Below are positions 44,302-53,150 of a stretch of DNA of 64,000 bases, in pieces. The DNA is from Bradyrhizobium sp. CSS354 (lineage in GTDB: Bacteria > Pseudomonadota > Alphaproteobacteria > Rhizobiales > Xanthobacteraceae). The position numbers were made by a program, and so were the translations under genes. Numbering within the stretch: position 1 is the stretch's first letter; each line of letters starts with the position of its first letter. Under the pieces are notes generated by a model. The model had not been told where the DNA came from and searched no databases. It was given only the letters and a program-made list of their open reading frames with translations. The DNA lies in assembly GCF_029051725.1 (NCBI RefSeq), contig NZ_JAACFU010000002.1, forward strand, positions 496,001 through 560,000, written 5' to 3'.

Positions 44302-44811
44302 TCACCGGCAATAATCCCAAAATCCCTGTGTCCGGGACGGGTCGGTGTAGTACCAACACATGCCGGGTGCGGGTGCCGCACCCGCCCAGGCAGCCGCCGT
44401 GGCCGCGCTCACGAAACCGATCGCCGCACTGGCGGCGATAGCGCCGCCTCTTGGCCAGCGGTAGTTGCCGGGCCGTGCCCAGCCGCCGCCTCCGCGCACA
44501 ACCGTGGTGCTGCGAACCGCGACATTGCCGCGCGGCCCGCGGACCGCGGTTCGGCCGTGATAGGCTCCGCTGCGAGGGCCGACCGCGGCGCCGCCGCGGT
44601 GCACCACGGCGCCACCGCGCGGGCCAACGGCAGCTCCGCCGCGGTGACCGGCAGCGCGCACCTCGATGAGATCAGGCGGTGCCCTGATGTTCTGGTGAAT
44701 TGTCGCGGGTGACAGCGGCGCCGCCAAGGCAATTCCGCCCGGCATGGAAGCGCTCGACGTGACCATCAGGACGGCGGTTGCGAACGATATCGTGCGGGTG
44801 TGATTGGACAT
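44302..44811 (-). CDS. Secreted RGG/HRGGAAVGPR-repeat protein
   Basis: A 169-residue protein from ATG 44811 (AGAGGTG 7 nt upstream). A signal peptide (~1-30) is followed by a basic, Gly-Arg-rich region with repeats HRGGAAVGPRGGA and HRGGAAVGPRSGA, then a hydrophobic helix (AIAASAAIGFVSAATAAAWA) and a conserved tail APGMCWYYTDPSRTQGFWDY. The tail is shared by many Bradyrhizobium envelope proteins of unknown function. It follows the sulfatase gene on the same strand after 104 nt. Confidence 0.75.
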   Translation of the reverse strand: MSNHTRTISFATAVLMVTSSASMPGGIALAAPLSPATIHQNIRAPPDLIEVRAAGHRGGAAVGPRGGAVVHRGGAAVGPRSGAYHGRTAVRGPRGNVAVRSTTVVRGGGGWARPGNYRWPRGGAIAASAAIGFVSAATAAAWAGAAPAPGMCWYYTDPSRTQGFWDYCR

Positions 44812-44915
44812 CAAAGCACCTCTTGAGATTGTTTACGGTGGTATCGTTGTGTTGCGACGCGCGCGACGAAATCGGCAATCGCCTTTTTCGCCGCGCCGTC
44901 ATCCCTGGCCGTCTC

Positions 44916-46595
44916 CTATCGCGGCTTGAGCGTTTCAAGCTCGTTGAGCCGTTTCAGCGCCGCCTGTTGCCGGAGCATTCCGTAGTTGATGCTGCCCGCG
45001 TTCAGCGAACTGCCTTCCTGATAGGGGAACTGGTCGAAATCGGAGAAGAACTCCTTGATCTTGCCCTGCACCGGCACGATCAACCACATGTTCTGGGCAA
45101 GGAATTTCATCGCCTCTCCGCCTTCTTCCAGACCACGTTCGTATGGGTCCATGCGCAGATTGGTGATCAACGACCAAGCCGTCACCTCGCGCGTGCCTGT
45201 TGCGATGTTTCCCTTCGACGAGGCAAAGCTCAGCTTCCAGTCCTTCCACCGGATGGCATTGAGATTGCCGCCCTGATCGAAGTAGTAGATCGCGTCGCGC
45301 GGGCCCTCCTTGGCATCGCCCTTCAAGTACGGCAAGAAATTGTATCCATCGAGATGGACCTTAAAGTTCTTCCCGTTGGCACCCGCGAAACCGGTCTTCA
45401 TCCTCTCCTTGACATCAGGGATCCCTGCCGCTGCGGCCAAGGTCGGAAACCAGTCGATCAGCGAGATGATGTCGTTGTACTGGGTACCGGGCTTCACCAC
45501 GCCCGGCCAGCGCACCATCATGGGAATGCGCATGCCGCCTTCCCACGTCGTGCCCTTCTCGCCATGGAATGGCGTCATGGCTCCGTCGGGCCACAGCGCG
45601 ATCTCGGCACCGTTGTCGGTCGTGTAGAGTACGATGGTGTTGTCGGCGATGCCGAGATCGTCGAGCTGCTTGAGCAGCTCTCCCACCATCCCGTCATGCT
45701 CCACCATGCCGTCGGCATGGATGCCCTTGCCGGTCTTGCCCAGCGATTCCTTTTTCAGATGGGTAAAGACGTGCATGCGCGTCGAGTTGAACCAGACAAA
45801 GAACGGCTTGTCCGCCTTGGCTTGCCGGCCGATGAAGTCCTTGGCTGCGCCAAGGAATTCCTCGTCGACCGTCGGCATGCGCGCTGTATTCAGCGGACCG
45901 GTGTCCTCGATCTTTCCATCAGCGGACGATTTGATGACGCCGCGCGGACCGAATTGCTTCCGGAAGTTCGGATCCTTCGGATAGAAATAGCCCTCCGGCT
46001 CCTCTTCGGCATTGAGATGGTAGAGATTGCCGAAAAACTCGTCAAAGCCATGCTTCGTCGGCAAATGCTCGTCGCGATCACCCAGATGGTTCTTGCCGAA
46101 CTGCCCGGTGGCGTAACCTTGCGTCTTCATGGCATCGGCGATCGTCGGCATCCAGTCCTGGATGCCGTGGGGATCGCCGGGCATGCCGATCGTGAGCAGG
46201 CCGGTCCGGAATGGCTCCTGGCCGAGAATGAAGGAGGCGCGGCCGGCGGTGCAGCTCTGCTGGCCGTAGGCGTCGGTGAAGATCGCCCCTTCGCTCGCGA
46301 TGCGGTCGATGTTGGGCGTGCGATATCCCATCATGCCCATGGTATAGGCGCTGATCTGCGGGATGCCGATGTCGTCGCCGAAGATGACCAGTATGTTCGG
46401 CTTGCGGCCCGAGGCGCCTGGCGCCGGAGTTGCTGCGGGAGCCGCCTTTTGCGCTTGTGCGAGTGCCTGCGATGTTAACGTCGCTGCGGCGACAAGTGAT
46501 GACGAGCCGAGCAGCACGGCGCGGCGGTTCATGGTGGAATTGTCAGCATGGGTAGGATCGGCGACGGTGTTGTCCTGCTTCTTCTCGGTGCTCAT
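44916..46595 (-). CDS. Arylsulfatase with CTAGR FGly motif, Tat-exported
   Basis: A 559-residue type I sulfatase from ATG 46595 (AAGGAG upstream; a frame opens at 46616). A Tat signal lies at residues 22-48 (MNRRAVLLGSSSLVAAATL). DDIG metal ligands are at ~74-77, and the FGly site is Cys115 in SCTAGRASFILGQ, the CxAxR variant. Later markers are FGKNHLGD and YTTDNGAEIALWPDG. It is the last sulfatase of the island, 80 nt after the BatD-like gene. Substrate unknown. Tat export implies folding, and so FGly formation, before export. Confidence 0.92.
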   Translation of the reverse strand: MSTEKKQDNTVADPTHADNSTMNRRAVLLGSSSLVAAATLTSQALAQAQKAAPAATPAPGASGRKPNILVIFGDDIGIPQISAYTMGMMGYRTPNIDRIASEGAIFTDAYGQQSCTAGRASFILGQEPFRTGLLTIGMPGDPHGIQDWMPTIADAMKTQGYATGQFGKNHLGDRDEHLPTKHGFDEFFGNLYHLNAEEEPEGYFYPKDPNFRKQFGPRGVIKSSADGKIEDTGPLNTARMPTVDEEFLGAAKDFIGRQAKADKPFFVWFNSTRMHVFTHLKKESLGKTGKGIHADGMVEHDGMVGELLKQLDDLGIADNTIVLYTTDNGAEIALWPDGAMTPFHGEKGTTWEGGMRIPMMVRWPGVVKPGTQYNDIISLIDWFPTLAAAAGIPDVKERMKTGFAGANGKNFKVHLDGYNFLPYLKGDAKEGPRDAIYYFDQGGNLNAIRWKDWKLSFASSKGNIATGTREVTAWSLITNLRMDPYERGLEEGGEAMKFLAQNMWLIVPVQGKIKEFFSDFDQFPYQEGSSLNAGSINYGMLRQQAALKRLNELETLKPR

Positions 46596-46675
46596 TCGGC
46601 GCTCCTTGATGTCCAACTTTGATTACGGTCGTTGGTTCGGGTCTTGCAGTCTGCTTGCTCGGCCTCCTCCTTCGC

Positions 46676-48070
46676 TCATCGGGCAGGCTTTCTGCCCACG
46701 TAAGCCGAAGCGCTAGAAGCCGCGGCCGGATTCAGGTGCTGGGGTAGACGTGTGTTCGTGTGGACCCGCGCGCGCGAGCGCACGCTGCGCCGGGCGACGG
46801 CGACGCCGCGCCACAATTGACTCGGTGACCAGTGGCCTGCGTCGCGCTGAGCTCCGAATAGTTCGCCTTCGAGAACCCCAAGCTGCAGGTCTAGCGAAGG
46901 GTCGCGCGCAATCGCCTTGAAAGCGCCAAGCGTATTGTCCGGCGGCGCTGCATCCAGATGCGGCAACCAGTCGAGCAAGGCGAAGTACGCGGCCCTTGCA
47001 TCGCGGTGACGAACCGCGCGACGAAGCCTACCGAAGGCAAAGGCTTCGGATTGCAAATTAGCCTGTCGCCGCCTGCGATGGTGGTCGGCGAATCGCCGCA
47101 CCACGCCCGGTCCGAACCACGCGAGTGCGGCGATGCCGAGAACGGCGAGCAGTGCGAATGGCCAGTGTTCTGCGGCGAAGTCGACGAAGCCATCCCAGGT
47201 CCAACTCCTGCTCGACCCGCCAGCAGGCGCCGTGCCGAGCGCAGCGGGATTGACCGCGACCTTCAACGGCACGACATCGAGATGAACCGTCTCGACTTTA
47301 CCGCTTCCGACATTCCACCAGCCGAAATCGATCGCGGGCAGCACATAATCGCCGGGCCGCTCCAGCATGTAGGTCGCCGAATCGATCCGGGTCGACGTCA
47401 TGACGTCGGTGCGTCCGTCCGTGCGGTCCTCGAGCGACGGCTGCGCCGGATAGAGCCTCAGCCCGTCGATCGTCGCGAACGACTGCGGCGGCAGCAGCAT
47501 CGCGGGCGTACCTTCCGCCCTGATCGTCACTGTGCGCGTCACGGCATCGCCGGCCCTGAGCTGATCCGACGAGCGCTTGACCTCCTGCTCGACCGTCAGC
47601 TTGCCGGCAGACAAAAAGGGTTGCAGCTCGACGGCCGCGTCGGGAATGAAAGCCTCAAAGGAAACATCGGGCAGCGTGACGTCGACCTCGCGCGTCGCCG
47701 GTGGCTCAGCCGCATACTTGATATGTGCCTTCTGGCCGGAGACGGCGTAGGAGCCGGGCTCCTGCGGATAGATGGCGTATTCGAACTGCACGCCCGCGTA
47801 AGCGACGCCGTCCCGCTGCTCGTTAGTGTTGACGCTCTGCAGCTGCCGCGTCACGGCATTGCGCACCTGAAAGCCCGGCAACTCGGGCGGTGACGTCATG
47901 TAGTTCGGCGCCAGCACGACGATATGGATCGTCGCCGGCTGCCCGACCACGACGCGTGGCGGATCGATCGTCACTTTGACGACCGGCTCGGGCCCAACAG
48001 CCTGCTGCGCGAGCGCATTTTGCGACGGCAGCGCGATCGCAACGGCGAAGACGGCGAGCCAGCACCTCAT
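46676..48070 (-). CDS. BatD-like protein
   Basis: A 464-residue protein with a signal peptide (MRCWLAVFAVAIALPSQNAL then AQ). The periplasmic part is made of Ig-like beta-domains (VKVTIDPPRVVVGQPATIHI, then GSYAVSGQKAHIKY), and one membrane helix (~305-325, WPFALLAVLGIAALAWFG) leaves a ~130-residue cytoplasmic tail. This matches BatD partners of VWA proteins. ATG 48070 overlaps the previous stop (ATGA). Last gene of the MoxR/VWA block. Confidence 0.82.
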   Translation of the reverse strand: MRCWLAVFAVAIALPSQNALAQQAVGPEPVVKVTIDPPRVVVGQPATIHIVVLAPNYMTSPPELPGFQVRNAVTRQLQSVNTNEQRDGVAYAGVQFEYAIYPQEPGSYAVSGQKAHIKYAAEPPATREVDVTLPDVSFEAFIPDAAVELQPFLSAGKLTVEQEVKRSSDQLRAGDAVTRTVTIRAEGTPAMLLPPQSFATIDGLRLYPAQPSLEDRTDGRTDVMTSTRIDSATYMLERPGDYVLPAIDFGWWNVGSGKVETVHLDVVPLKVAVNPAALGTAPAGGSSRSWTWDGFVDFAAEHWPFALLAVLGIAALAWFGPGVVRRFADHHRRRRQANLQSEAFAFGRLRRAVRHRDARAAYFALLDWLPHLDAAPPDNTLGAFKAIARDPSLDLQLGVLEGELFGAQRDAGHWSPSQLWRGVAVARRSVRSRARVHTNTRLPQHLNPAAASSASAYVGRKPAR

Positions 48071-49590
48071 GGCGACGCTCCCTTCTGCACCGGCGCCGCC
48101 GCCTGGACTGCGAATTTCAGCTTCAGGAAATCTGCGGGCGAAGTCTGCACCTGGCGCATCCAGGCCTCCGCCGCCCCTGCGGTCGTGACGTCCTGCGGCG
48201 TAACCTTGATCGTCTTGCCGCCTTTCTGCTTGGGATCGATGCGCATCTCGTCGGCCTTCTGATCCGGCGGCGAGTCATCGCCTTGCTCCTGCTTGCGCCG
48301 CTTCGTCTCCTTGGCGTCGAGAGCGGCCTGCACGATCGCACGATTGCTCTTGGCGGCGACATTGTTCGGCTGCACCTTCAGCACGTCGTCGTAGGCCGCG
48401 ATCGCCTTTTCGAAGGCGTGGTTTTGGGCTTGGGCGTTGCCCAGCGCAAACGTGCCATCGAGGGTTTTGACCTTTGCAAATTCCTGCGCAGCCACAATGA
48501 AATCATAGGCGCGATATGCGGAAAGGCCGCGCCACATCGGGTCGGCAAATAGCGTTGCGGCGGCGCGATAGTCGCCGCGGTCGAACGCGAGCCGGCCCTG
48601 CTGATCCGGCGTCAACCAAAGATTAATGACGCGCAAGGCCTCGCCGGCCCGCGATTGACCGGCATGCGTTACGATGAGCAGGGCAACAACCCATGCCACG
48701 GTCGTACCGCGCCGGAACCAAAGCAGGATCAGCAGCACGAGCGGCAGCAGCAGCCAAAAGCCTTCGTCCTGCCATCGCGTGCCAAAAGCATCGCCCTGCG
48801 CGGACTGAAAGCGCGTTTCGATCCGCCGCTCCAGCCGCAGGATGTCGCTTCCATCTATGCTGACCTTGACGGCGTCGCTTCCGAGTGCAGCGGATGTGGT
48901 GCCCGCGGCCACGGCGAGCATCACGAGATTGTTGCGCCCAGCCGCCTGCCGGATCGCGGCAGCGTCGGCGGTGCCCAGGTCGTCGGCAACAACCATGATC
49001 GTGCCGGCAACCGGCTCGGTCGCGAGCGACTGTGCGGCCAGGGCAACCGCATCGGCCACGTCCTTGCCATCGGCCGGCATCAATCCCGGCGCCAGCGCGG
49101 CGAGGAAGGGCGCGATGACCGCGCGGTCATCGGTTAAGGGCATCACGAGATGAGCGGTCCCGGCATACGCGACGAGACCGGTTCTGGCGCCGGCACGGGC
49201 CGCGAGGAGGTCCGCAATCTTCTGCTTGGCGCGCTCGAGGCGCGAGGGCGCGACGTCGCTCTCGCTCATCGAGGACCCGACCGCGAGCGCGATCATCAGC
49301 GGTGCCTTGTCCTCGACGAAGGGCGGCAACTCGCGCCGCCAGGTCGGGCCGGACAGCGCGATTATGCCGATCGTCATGGCGGCCGCGACGAGATAGAGCG
49401 GATTGACGCTGCGCCCCGGGCCGGGCTGAACGATCAGATGGGCTAGGAGATGCGGCGCAATCACACCGCCCCATTGCGCCCGTACGCTTTGTCGCCAGAG
49501 CAAGAGCGCGAACACGGCGGCGACCGGTATGAGTGCGGCGAGCCACAGCGGACGCAGCAGGTGGAACGATATGGCGGCGGCGTCATGCAT
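48067..49590 (-). CDS. VWA-TPR fusion (BatB/BatC-like) with degenerate MIDAS
   Basis: A 507-residue membrane protein. N-terminal helices (~10-30, ~65-82) anchor a VWA domain (~90-270), then a helix near 290-320 and a TPR region (~330-440, with YDDVLKVQPNNVAAKSNRAI) and a hydrophilic tail. In the VWA domain the usual DxSxS metal site reads ALAVGSSMSESD, so the first Asp is missing. It overlaps the BatA-like gene by 8 nt and BatD-like by 4 nt. It probably assembles with BatA and BatD in the inner membrane. Confidence 0.82.
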   Translation of the reverse strand: MHDAAAISFHLLRPLWLAALIPVAAVFALLLWRQSVRAQWGGVIAPHLLAHLIVQPGPGRSVNPLYLVAAAMTIGIIALSGPTWRRELPPFVEDKAPLMIALAVGSSMSESDVAPSRLERAKQKIADLLAARAGARTGLVAYAGTAHLVMPLTDDRAVIAPFLAALAPGLMPADGKDVADAVALAAQSLATEPVAGTIMVVADDLGTADAAAIRQAAGRNNLVMLAVAAGTTSAALGSDAVKVSIDGSDILRLERRIETRFQSAQGDAFGTRWQDEGFWLLLPLVLLILLWFRRGTTVAWVVALLIVTHAGQSRAGEALRVINLWLTPDQQGRLAFDRGDYRAAATLFADPMWRGLSAYRAYDFIVAAQEFAKVKTLDGTFALGNAQAQNHAFEKAIAAYDDVLKVQPNNVAAKSNRAIVQAALDAKETKRRKQEQGDDSPPDQKADEMRIDPKQKGGKTIKVTPQDVTTAGAAEAWMRQVQTSPADFLKLKFAVQAAAPVQKGASP

Positions 49591-50581
49591 GGCTGACAGC
49601 CTTCACCCGGCGCCATTCGCTGCCGAGCAGCAATGCGATCCACAGCAACAGGCCGAGGACGACGGCCGCGCCGAGCGGCCATTGAAAGAGCGGCAGCTTC
49701 GGCCGCCACGACAGCGTCTGGAGCTTGGCCGGCGCGAGCCGGTCGATATCGGCATAGATTGCCTGCAGCTGCATACCATCCTCGGCCCGGAAGGAATGAC
49801 CGCCGGTGGTGCTCGCGACGGACTGCAGTACGCTGAGATCGACGCGATTTTCGCCGGATGCCGCGGGATCGCCGACCCCGATCGTGTAGACGGTCACGTC
49901 GTTCTGGCGTGCGATATCCGCGGCATGCTCGGGTGGCACGCGGCTTGCCGTGTCGTTGCCGTCGGTCAGGAGGACCAGAAGCTTCTGTTTTGCCGTGCTC
50001 GTCACGAACGTCTTGATGGCAAGCCCGATAGTATCGCCGATCGCGGTCTGCTGGCCCGCCATGCCGACGGCGGTCTGGTCGAGCAATTGCTGCGCGGTCT
50101 GCAGATCCTGCGTGAACGGGACCTGCACATAGGCCCTGGTGCCGAACAGGATCAGCGCGATGCGATCGCCCTTCCGCCGCGCGATGAAATCCTTGATGAC
50201 GCGCCTGACGCCGTCGAGGCGCGTCAGCGTCGCGCCGTCAGGCGCCTTGAAATCGCGCTGCTCCATCGATCCCGAGATGTCGATGGCCAGGATCAGGTCG
50301 CGCGCGGAAACTTCCCGCGTCACGGGATCGCCGACCCATTGCGGCTTGGCCAAGGCTGCAACCAGGAGAATCCAGATCGCGATCGCTGCGATCATCTGCA
50401 CGGCGCGGCGCTCGAGTACCACGGCACCCCGTTGCGGCGTCTGCCCGGTCGCGGCGGCCAACCGCTCGAAGAACGGCACCTGGATCGAGGCCTGTTGCGC
50501 GCGGTAAGGCGGCAACAACCACCAGACGAGGACCGGCAGCGGCAGCAGCAGAAACATCCATGGCCAGGCGAATTCAAGCAT
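49583..50581 (-). CDS. VWA-domain membrane protein (BatA-like)
   Basis: A 332-residue protein: two N-terminal membrane helices (~5-25, ~58-78), a VWA domain (~90-290) and a C-terminal helix (~300-320). The MIDAS DxSxS is intact (LAIDISGSM), with the second-site Thr/Asp (VLLTDGND). GGGGGA precedes ATG 50581. It overlaps DUF4381 by 8 nt on one side and the VWA-TPR gene by 8 nt on the other. Metal-dependent ligand binding is likely, in the periplasm-facing or cytosolic complex with MoxR partners. Confidence 0.87.
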   Translation of the reverse strand: MLEFAWPWMFLLLPLPVLVWWLLPPYRAQQASIQVPFFERLAAATGQTPQRGAVVLERRAVQMIAAIAIWILLVAALAKPQWVGDPVTREVSARDLILAIDISGSMEQRDFKAPDGATLTRLDGVRRVIKDFIARRKGDRIALILFGTRAYVQVPFTQDLQTAQQLLDQTAVGMAGQQTAIGDTIGLAIKTFVTSTAKQKLLVLLTDGNDTASRVPPEHAADIARQNDVTVYTIGVGDPAASGENRVDLSVLQSVASTTGGHSFRAEDGMQLQAIYADIDRLAPAKLQTLSWRPKLPLFQWPLGAAVVLGLLLWIALLLGSEWRRVKAVSHA

Positions 50582-51059
50582 GGTGTCCCCCGATCCAGCG
50601 GCACACCAGATTCGAGAGCGATTTCAGCTCGGCTTCGTCCGGCTGAATTTTCTGATAGGGCCCGCTGACAAGCAGGCGCCCAATACCTTGCGAAAACTCC
50701 TGCCCGCCATAAGAACGGTCAAGGAAGGAAAGCCATGCCGGGCCGGCCAGGGATGCCACCTGCTCGCGCGGAAATGCCGCGAGCGCAGTCCGCCGGACCA
50801 GCAGGGTCAGTCGCGTCAGCAAATCTTCAGGCCCAGCGGGGCTCGTCTCCGCCATCAACCGCAATTCGGCGAGCGCCTCCCGGCGATAGCGATTGACGCG
50901 CCGATAATGCACCAGGCGCCAGAGCACAGCGACCACGACCGCAAGCAGCAGCACAATCGCAATCCGCGCCTCCCAGGTCTGCGGCCACAGGCTGATCTCT
51001 GGGGGCAGTGGGATATCGATGAGCCCTGCAACGGGATCGATGGGTTGAGCGTCAGCCAA
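50574..51059 (-). CDS. DUF4381 membrane protein
   Basis: A 161-residue protein starting at TTG 51059, with GGAGG 8 nt upstream and an 8-nt overlap with the DUF58 gene; the longer frame from 51179 would lie inside DUF58. It has a short periplasmic N terminus (LIDIPLPPEISLWPQTWEAR), one membrane helix (~30-50) and a cytoplasmic domain with EALAELRLM and AFPREQVASLAGPAWLSFLD, as in DUF4381. It always accompanies MoxR/DUF58/VWA genes. Confidence 0.82.
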   Translation of the reverse strand: MADAQPIDPVAGLIDIPLPPEISLWPQTWEARIAIVLLLAVVVAVLWRLVHYRRVNRYRREALAELRLMAETSPAGPEDLLTRLTLLVRRTALAAFPREQVASLAGPAWLSFLDRSYGGQEFSQGIGRLLVSGPYQKIQPDEAELKSLSNLVCRWIGGHHA

Positions 51060-52038
51060 GGGTCGCCTCCGTCCTTTGGCCACCGCCGCCGCGTCCGTGC
51101 CTGGCCGGCATCCCGCCGAGCAGGCGGCGAAGCTGCGCTGGAGTTCCTTCGGCTGCGCTGAGCGGCAGCACGGGAACACCGAGCTCGTGCGTCAGCGCAA
51201 ACACGCCCTTCAGACGCTCCTCCGTGGCCTGCGAAATGCTCTTGCGAACGGTGTCGCGACCAACCTCGAGCTGGATCTGCAACTCGCCATCGGTCACGGT
51301 CATGCTGGCGGAAGGCGGCAAATCGCTCTGCAGGGGATCATGGACCAGCAAGGCTACGACGTCATTGTGCTGCGCCATCGCGCCGATCATCTGGCGCGTC
51401 GCATTGTCGGCACCATCGAAATCGCTTATCACGACCACGAGCGCGTCATGCAGGGCGCGGCGCCGCGCATGCTCCAACGCCGCGTTTAGCATCGTGGGCG
51501 CGGAAACGAGACCGCGCCCGACGCCGAGTGCCTGGTTCTGAGTCACGATGGCCGACAGGATCTGAAGCACGGTTGCCCGGCTGCGCCGCGCCCTCACCTC
51601 GATCAGATCCTTGTCGTTGAATACGATGGCGCCGACACGGTCGCCGACACCGAGCACGCGCCATGCGCCGATCGCCGCGGCTTGCGCCGCGGTCACCGAT
51701 TTCATCGCAAGCCGGCTGCCGAAGAACATCGACAGGCGCTGGTCGACCAGGAGGACCGCCTGCCGATCGCGCTCCTCGTTGAAGACGCGGATATGGGGCT
51801 TCTGCAGCCGTGCTGTCACCTTCCAGTCGATGGAGCGGACATCATCCCCGGCGCGATAGTCCCTGATCTCCTCGAAGCTGAGACCACGGCCACGCACGCG
51901 CGAGGCAAAGCGGCCGGACAGCAGGCTGTGCACGGGCTGGCGCGGCAGGAACGAAATCTTGCTCCCGCGGAGTTCGAGCGCGATGAGATCGTCGAGACCG
52001 ACATAGACACCAGGCGTTTTGGCTAATGTCTCGGTCAT
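51052..52038 (-). CDS. DUF58 protein (VWA-like partner of MoxR)
   Basis: A 328-residue cytoplasmic protein. The DUF58 signature GRGLSFEEIRDYRAGDDVRS followed by IDWKVTARL is at ~50-80, and the VWA-like fold runs from ~90, with LLVDQRLSMFFGS at its first strand. GAGG precedes ATG 52038. It starts 8 nt after the MoxR stop and probably links the AAA+ ring to the VWA membrane proteins. Confidence 0.88.
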   Translation of the reverse strand: MTETLAKTPGVYVGLDDLIALELRGSKISFLPRQPVHSLLSGRFASRVRGRGLSFEEIRDYRAGDDVRSIDWKVTARLQKPHIRVFNEERDRQAVLLVDQRLSMFFGSRLAMKSVTAAQAAAIGAWRVLGVGDRVGAIVFNDKDLIEVRARRSRATVLQILSAIVTQNQALGVGRGLVSAPTMLNAALEHARRRALHDALVVVISDFDGADNATRQMIGAMAQHNDVVALLVHDPLQSDLPPSASMTVTDGELQIQLEVGRDTVRKSISQATEERLKGVFALTHELGVPVLPLSAAEGTPAQLRRLLGGMPARHGRGGGGQRTEATLG

Positions 52039-52046
52039 TGACGGCC

Positions 52047-53093
52047 TCAGGCTGACGCAACCAGTTCGATGATCTTGTCGATCACCTGGTCGGGCGTAAT
52101 CCCCTGTGACACGGCCTCGTAGCTGAGGATCAGCCTATGCCGCAGGCAGTCGTGGATCACCGCGCGGATGTGGTCTGGCGTCACGAACTGGTATTCGTCG
52201 AGCCAGGCGCGGGCACGCGCGCACCGATCGAGCGCGAGGCTGCCACGCGGGCTGGCGCCGACTTGAATCCATTTGCCCAGCGGATCGCCATAGCGGCTGG
52301 GGAAGCGCGTCGCGAAGATCACGTCGACCATGTACTTCTGGGCAAGGTCGGAGACAAAAACGCCGTCGATCTCGCCGCGCGCGTCCAGGACGGCCTGCTG
52401 CGGTATGGGCGCGGGCTCCGCAGCGTGATCCTTCGGCTTCTGCGCGTTCTCGTTGCGATTGAGTTTGATGATCTCGCCTTCGACGGCTTCATCGGGATAG
52501 GTGATGACGACATGCATCAGGAAGCGGTCGAGCTGGGCTTCCGGCAGCGAATAGGTGCCCTCCTGTTCGATCGGATTCTCGGTCGCGAGCACCATGAACA
52601 GGTCGGGCATCTTGTAGGTCTTGCCGGCGACGGTGACCTGGCGCTCCTCCATCGCCTCCAGCAGCGCCGACTGCACCTTGGCCGGCGCGCGGTTGATCTC
52701 GTCGGCAAGCACCAGATTGGCGAATATCGGTCCCTTTTGGAACTCGAATTGGCCGCCCTTTTCGGTCTGGACATAGATTTCCGCACCGGTCACATCCGAC
52801 GGCAGCAGGTCCGGCGTGAACTGGACGCGCGACAGATCGGCCGCAAGATGTTTCGCCAGTGTCTTGACCGCACGGGTCTTGGCAAGACCGGGAAGACTCT
52901 CGATCAGCAGATTGCCGTTGGCAAGCAGCCCGATCAGCATGCTTTCAACGAGATGGTCCTGGCCGAGCACAGACTTTCCAATCCGCGATTTCAGCTCGAG
53001 CACGGCATCGCGGGCGGCCGAAGCTCCCTTTGAACTTTCGGGCTCTGTCGCGGCACTCGATTTATTGATGCGAGGTTCCGGCATGGCTCTCAT
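52047..53093 (-). CDS. MoxR-family AAA+ ATPase
   Basis: A 348-residue AAA+ ATPase. Walker A-type ESLPGLAKT is at ~65-73, Walker B LVLADEINRAP near 130, sensor 1 ATENPIEQEGTY near 170 and the lid with the Arg finger region ASPRGSLAL near 285. This is the canonical MoxR pattern. MoxR proteins act as chaperones that fold, insert metal into, or activate partner proteins through VWA adaptors. It heads the block that lies between two CTAGR sulfatases, which makes a sulfatase-related client possible. Confidence 0.92.
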   Translation of the reverse strand: MRAMPEPRINKSSAATEPESSKGASAARDAVLELKSRIGKSVLGQDHLVESMLIGLLANGNLLIESLPGLAKTRAVKTLAKHLAADLSRVQFTPDLLPSDVTGAEIYVQTEKGGQFEFQKGPIFANLVLADEINRAPAKVQSALLEAMEERQVTVAGKTYKMPDLFMVLATENPIEQEGTYSLPEAQLDRFLMHVVITYPDEAVEGEIIKLNRNENAQKPKDHAAEPAPIPQQAVLDARGEIDGVFVSDLAQKYMVDVIFATRFPSRYGDPLGKWIQVGASPRGSLALDRCARARAWLDEYQFVTPDHIRAVIHDCLRHRLILSYEAVSQGITPDQVIDKIIELVASA

Positions 53094-53150
53094 TGATTGA
53101 ATGATGCCCGGCCGCCGCGATTGGCGACCAGGGCATTGTGCTTGCGACCC

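Noticed and set aside
44778..46478. A 566-codon plus-strand frame opposite the CTAGR sulfatase
   Set aside because: It mirrors the sulfatase gene; composition is Arg/Asp/His-rich without domains, as expected for an antisense shadow.
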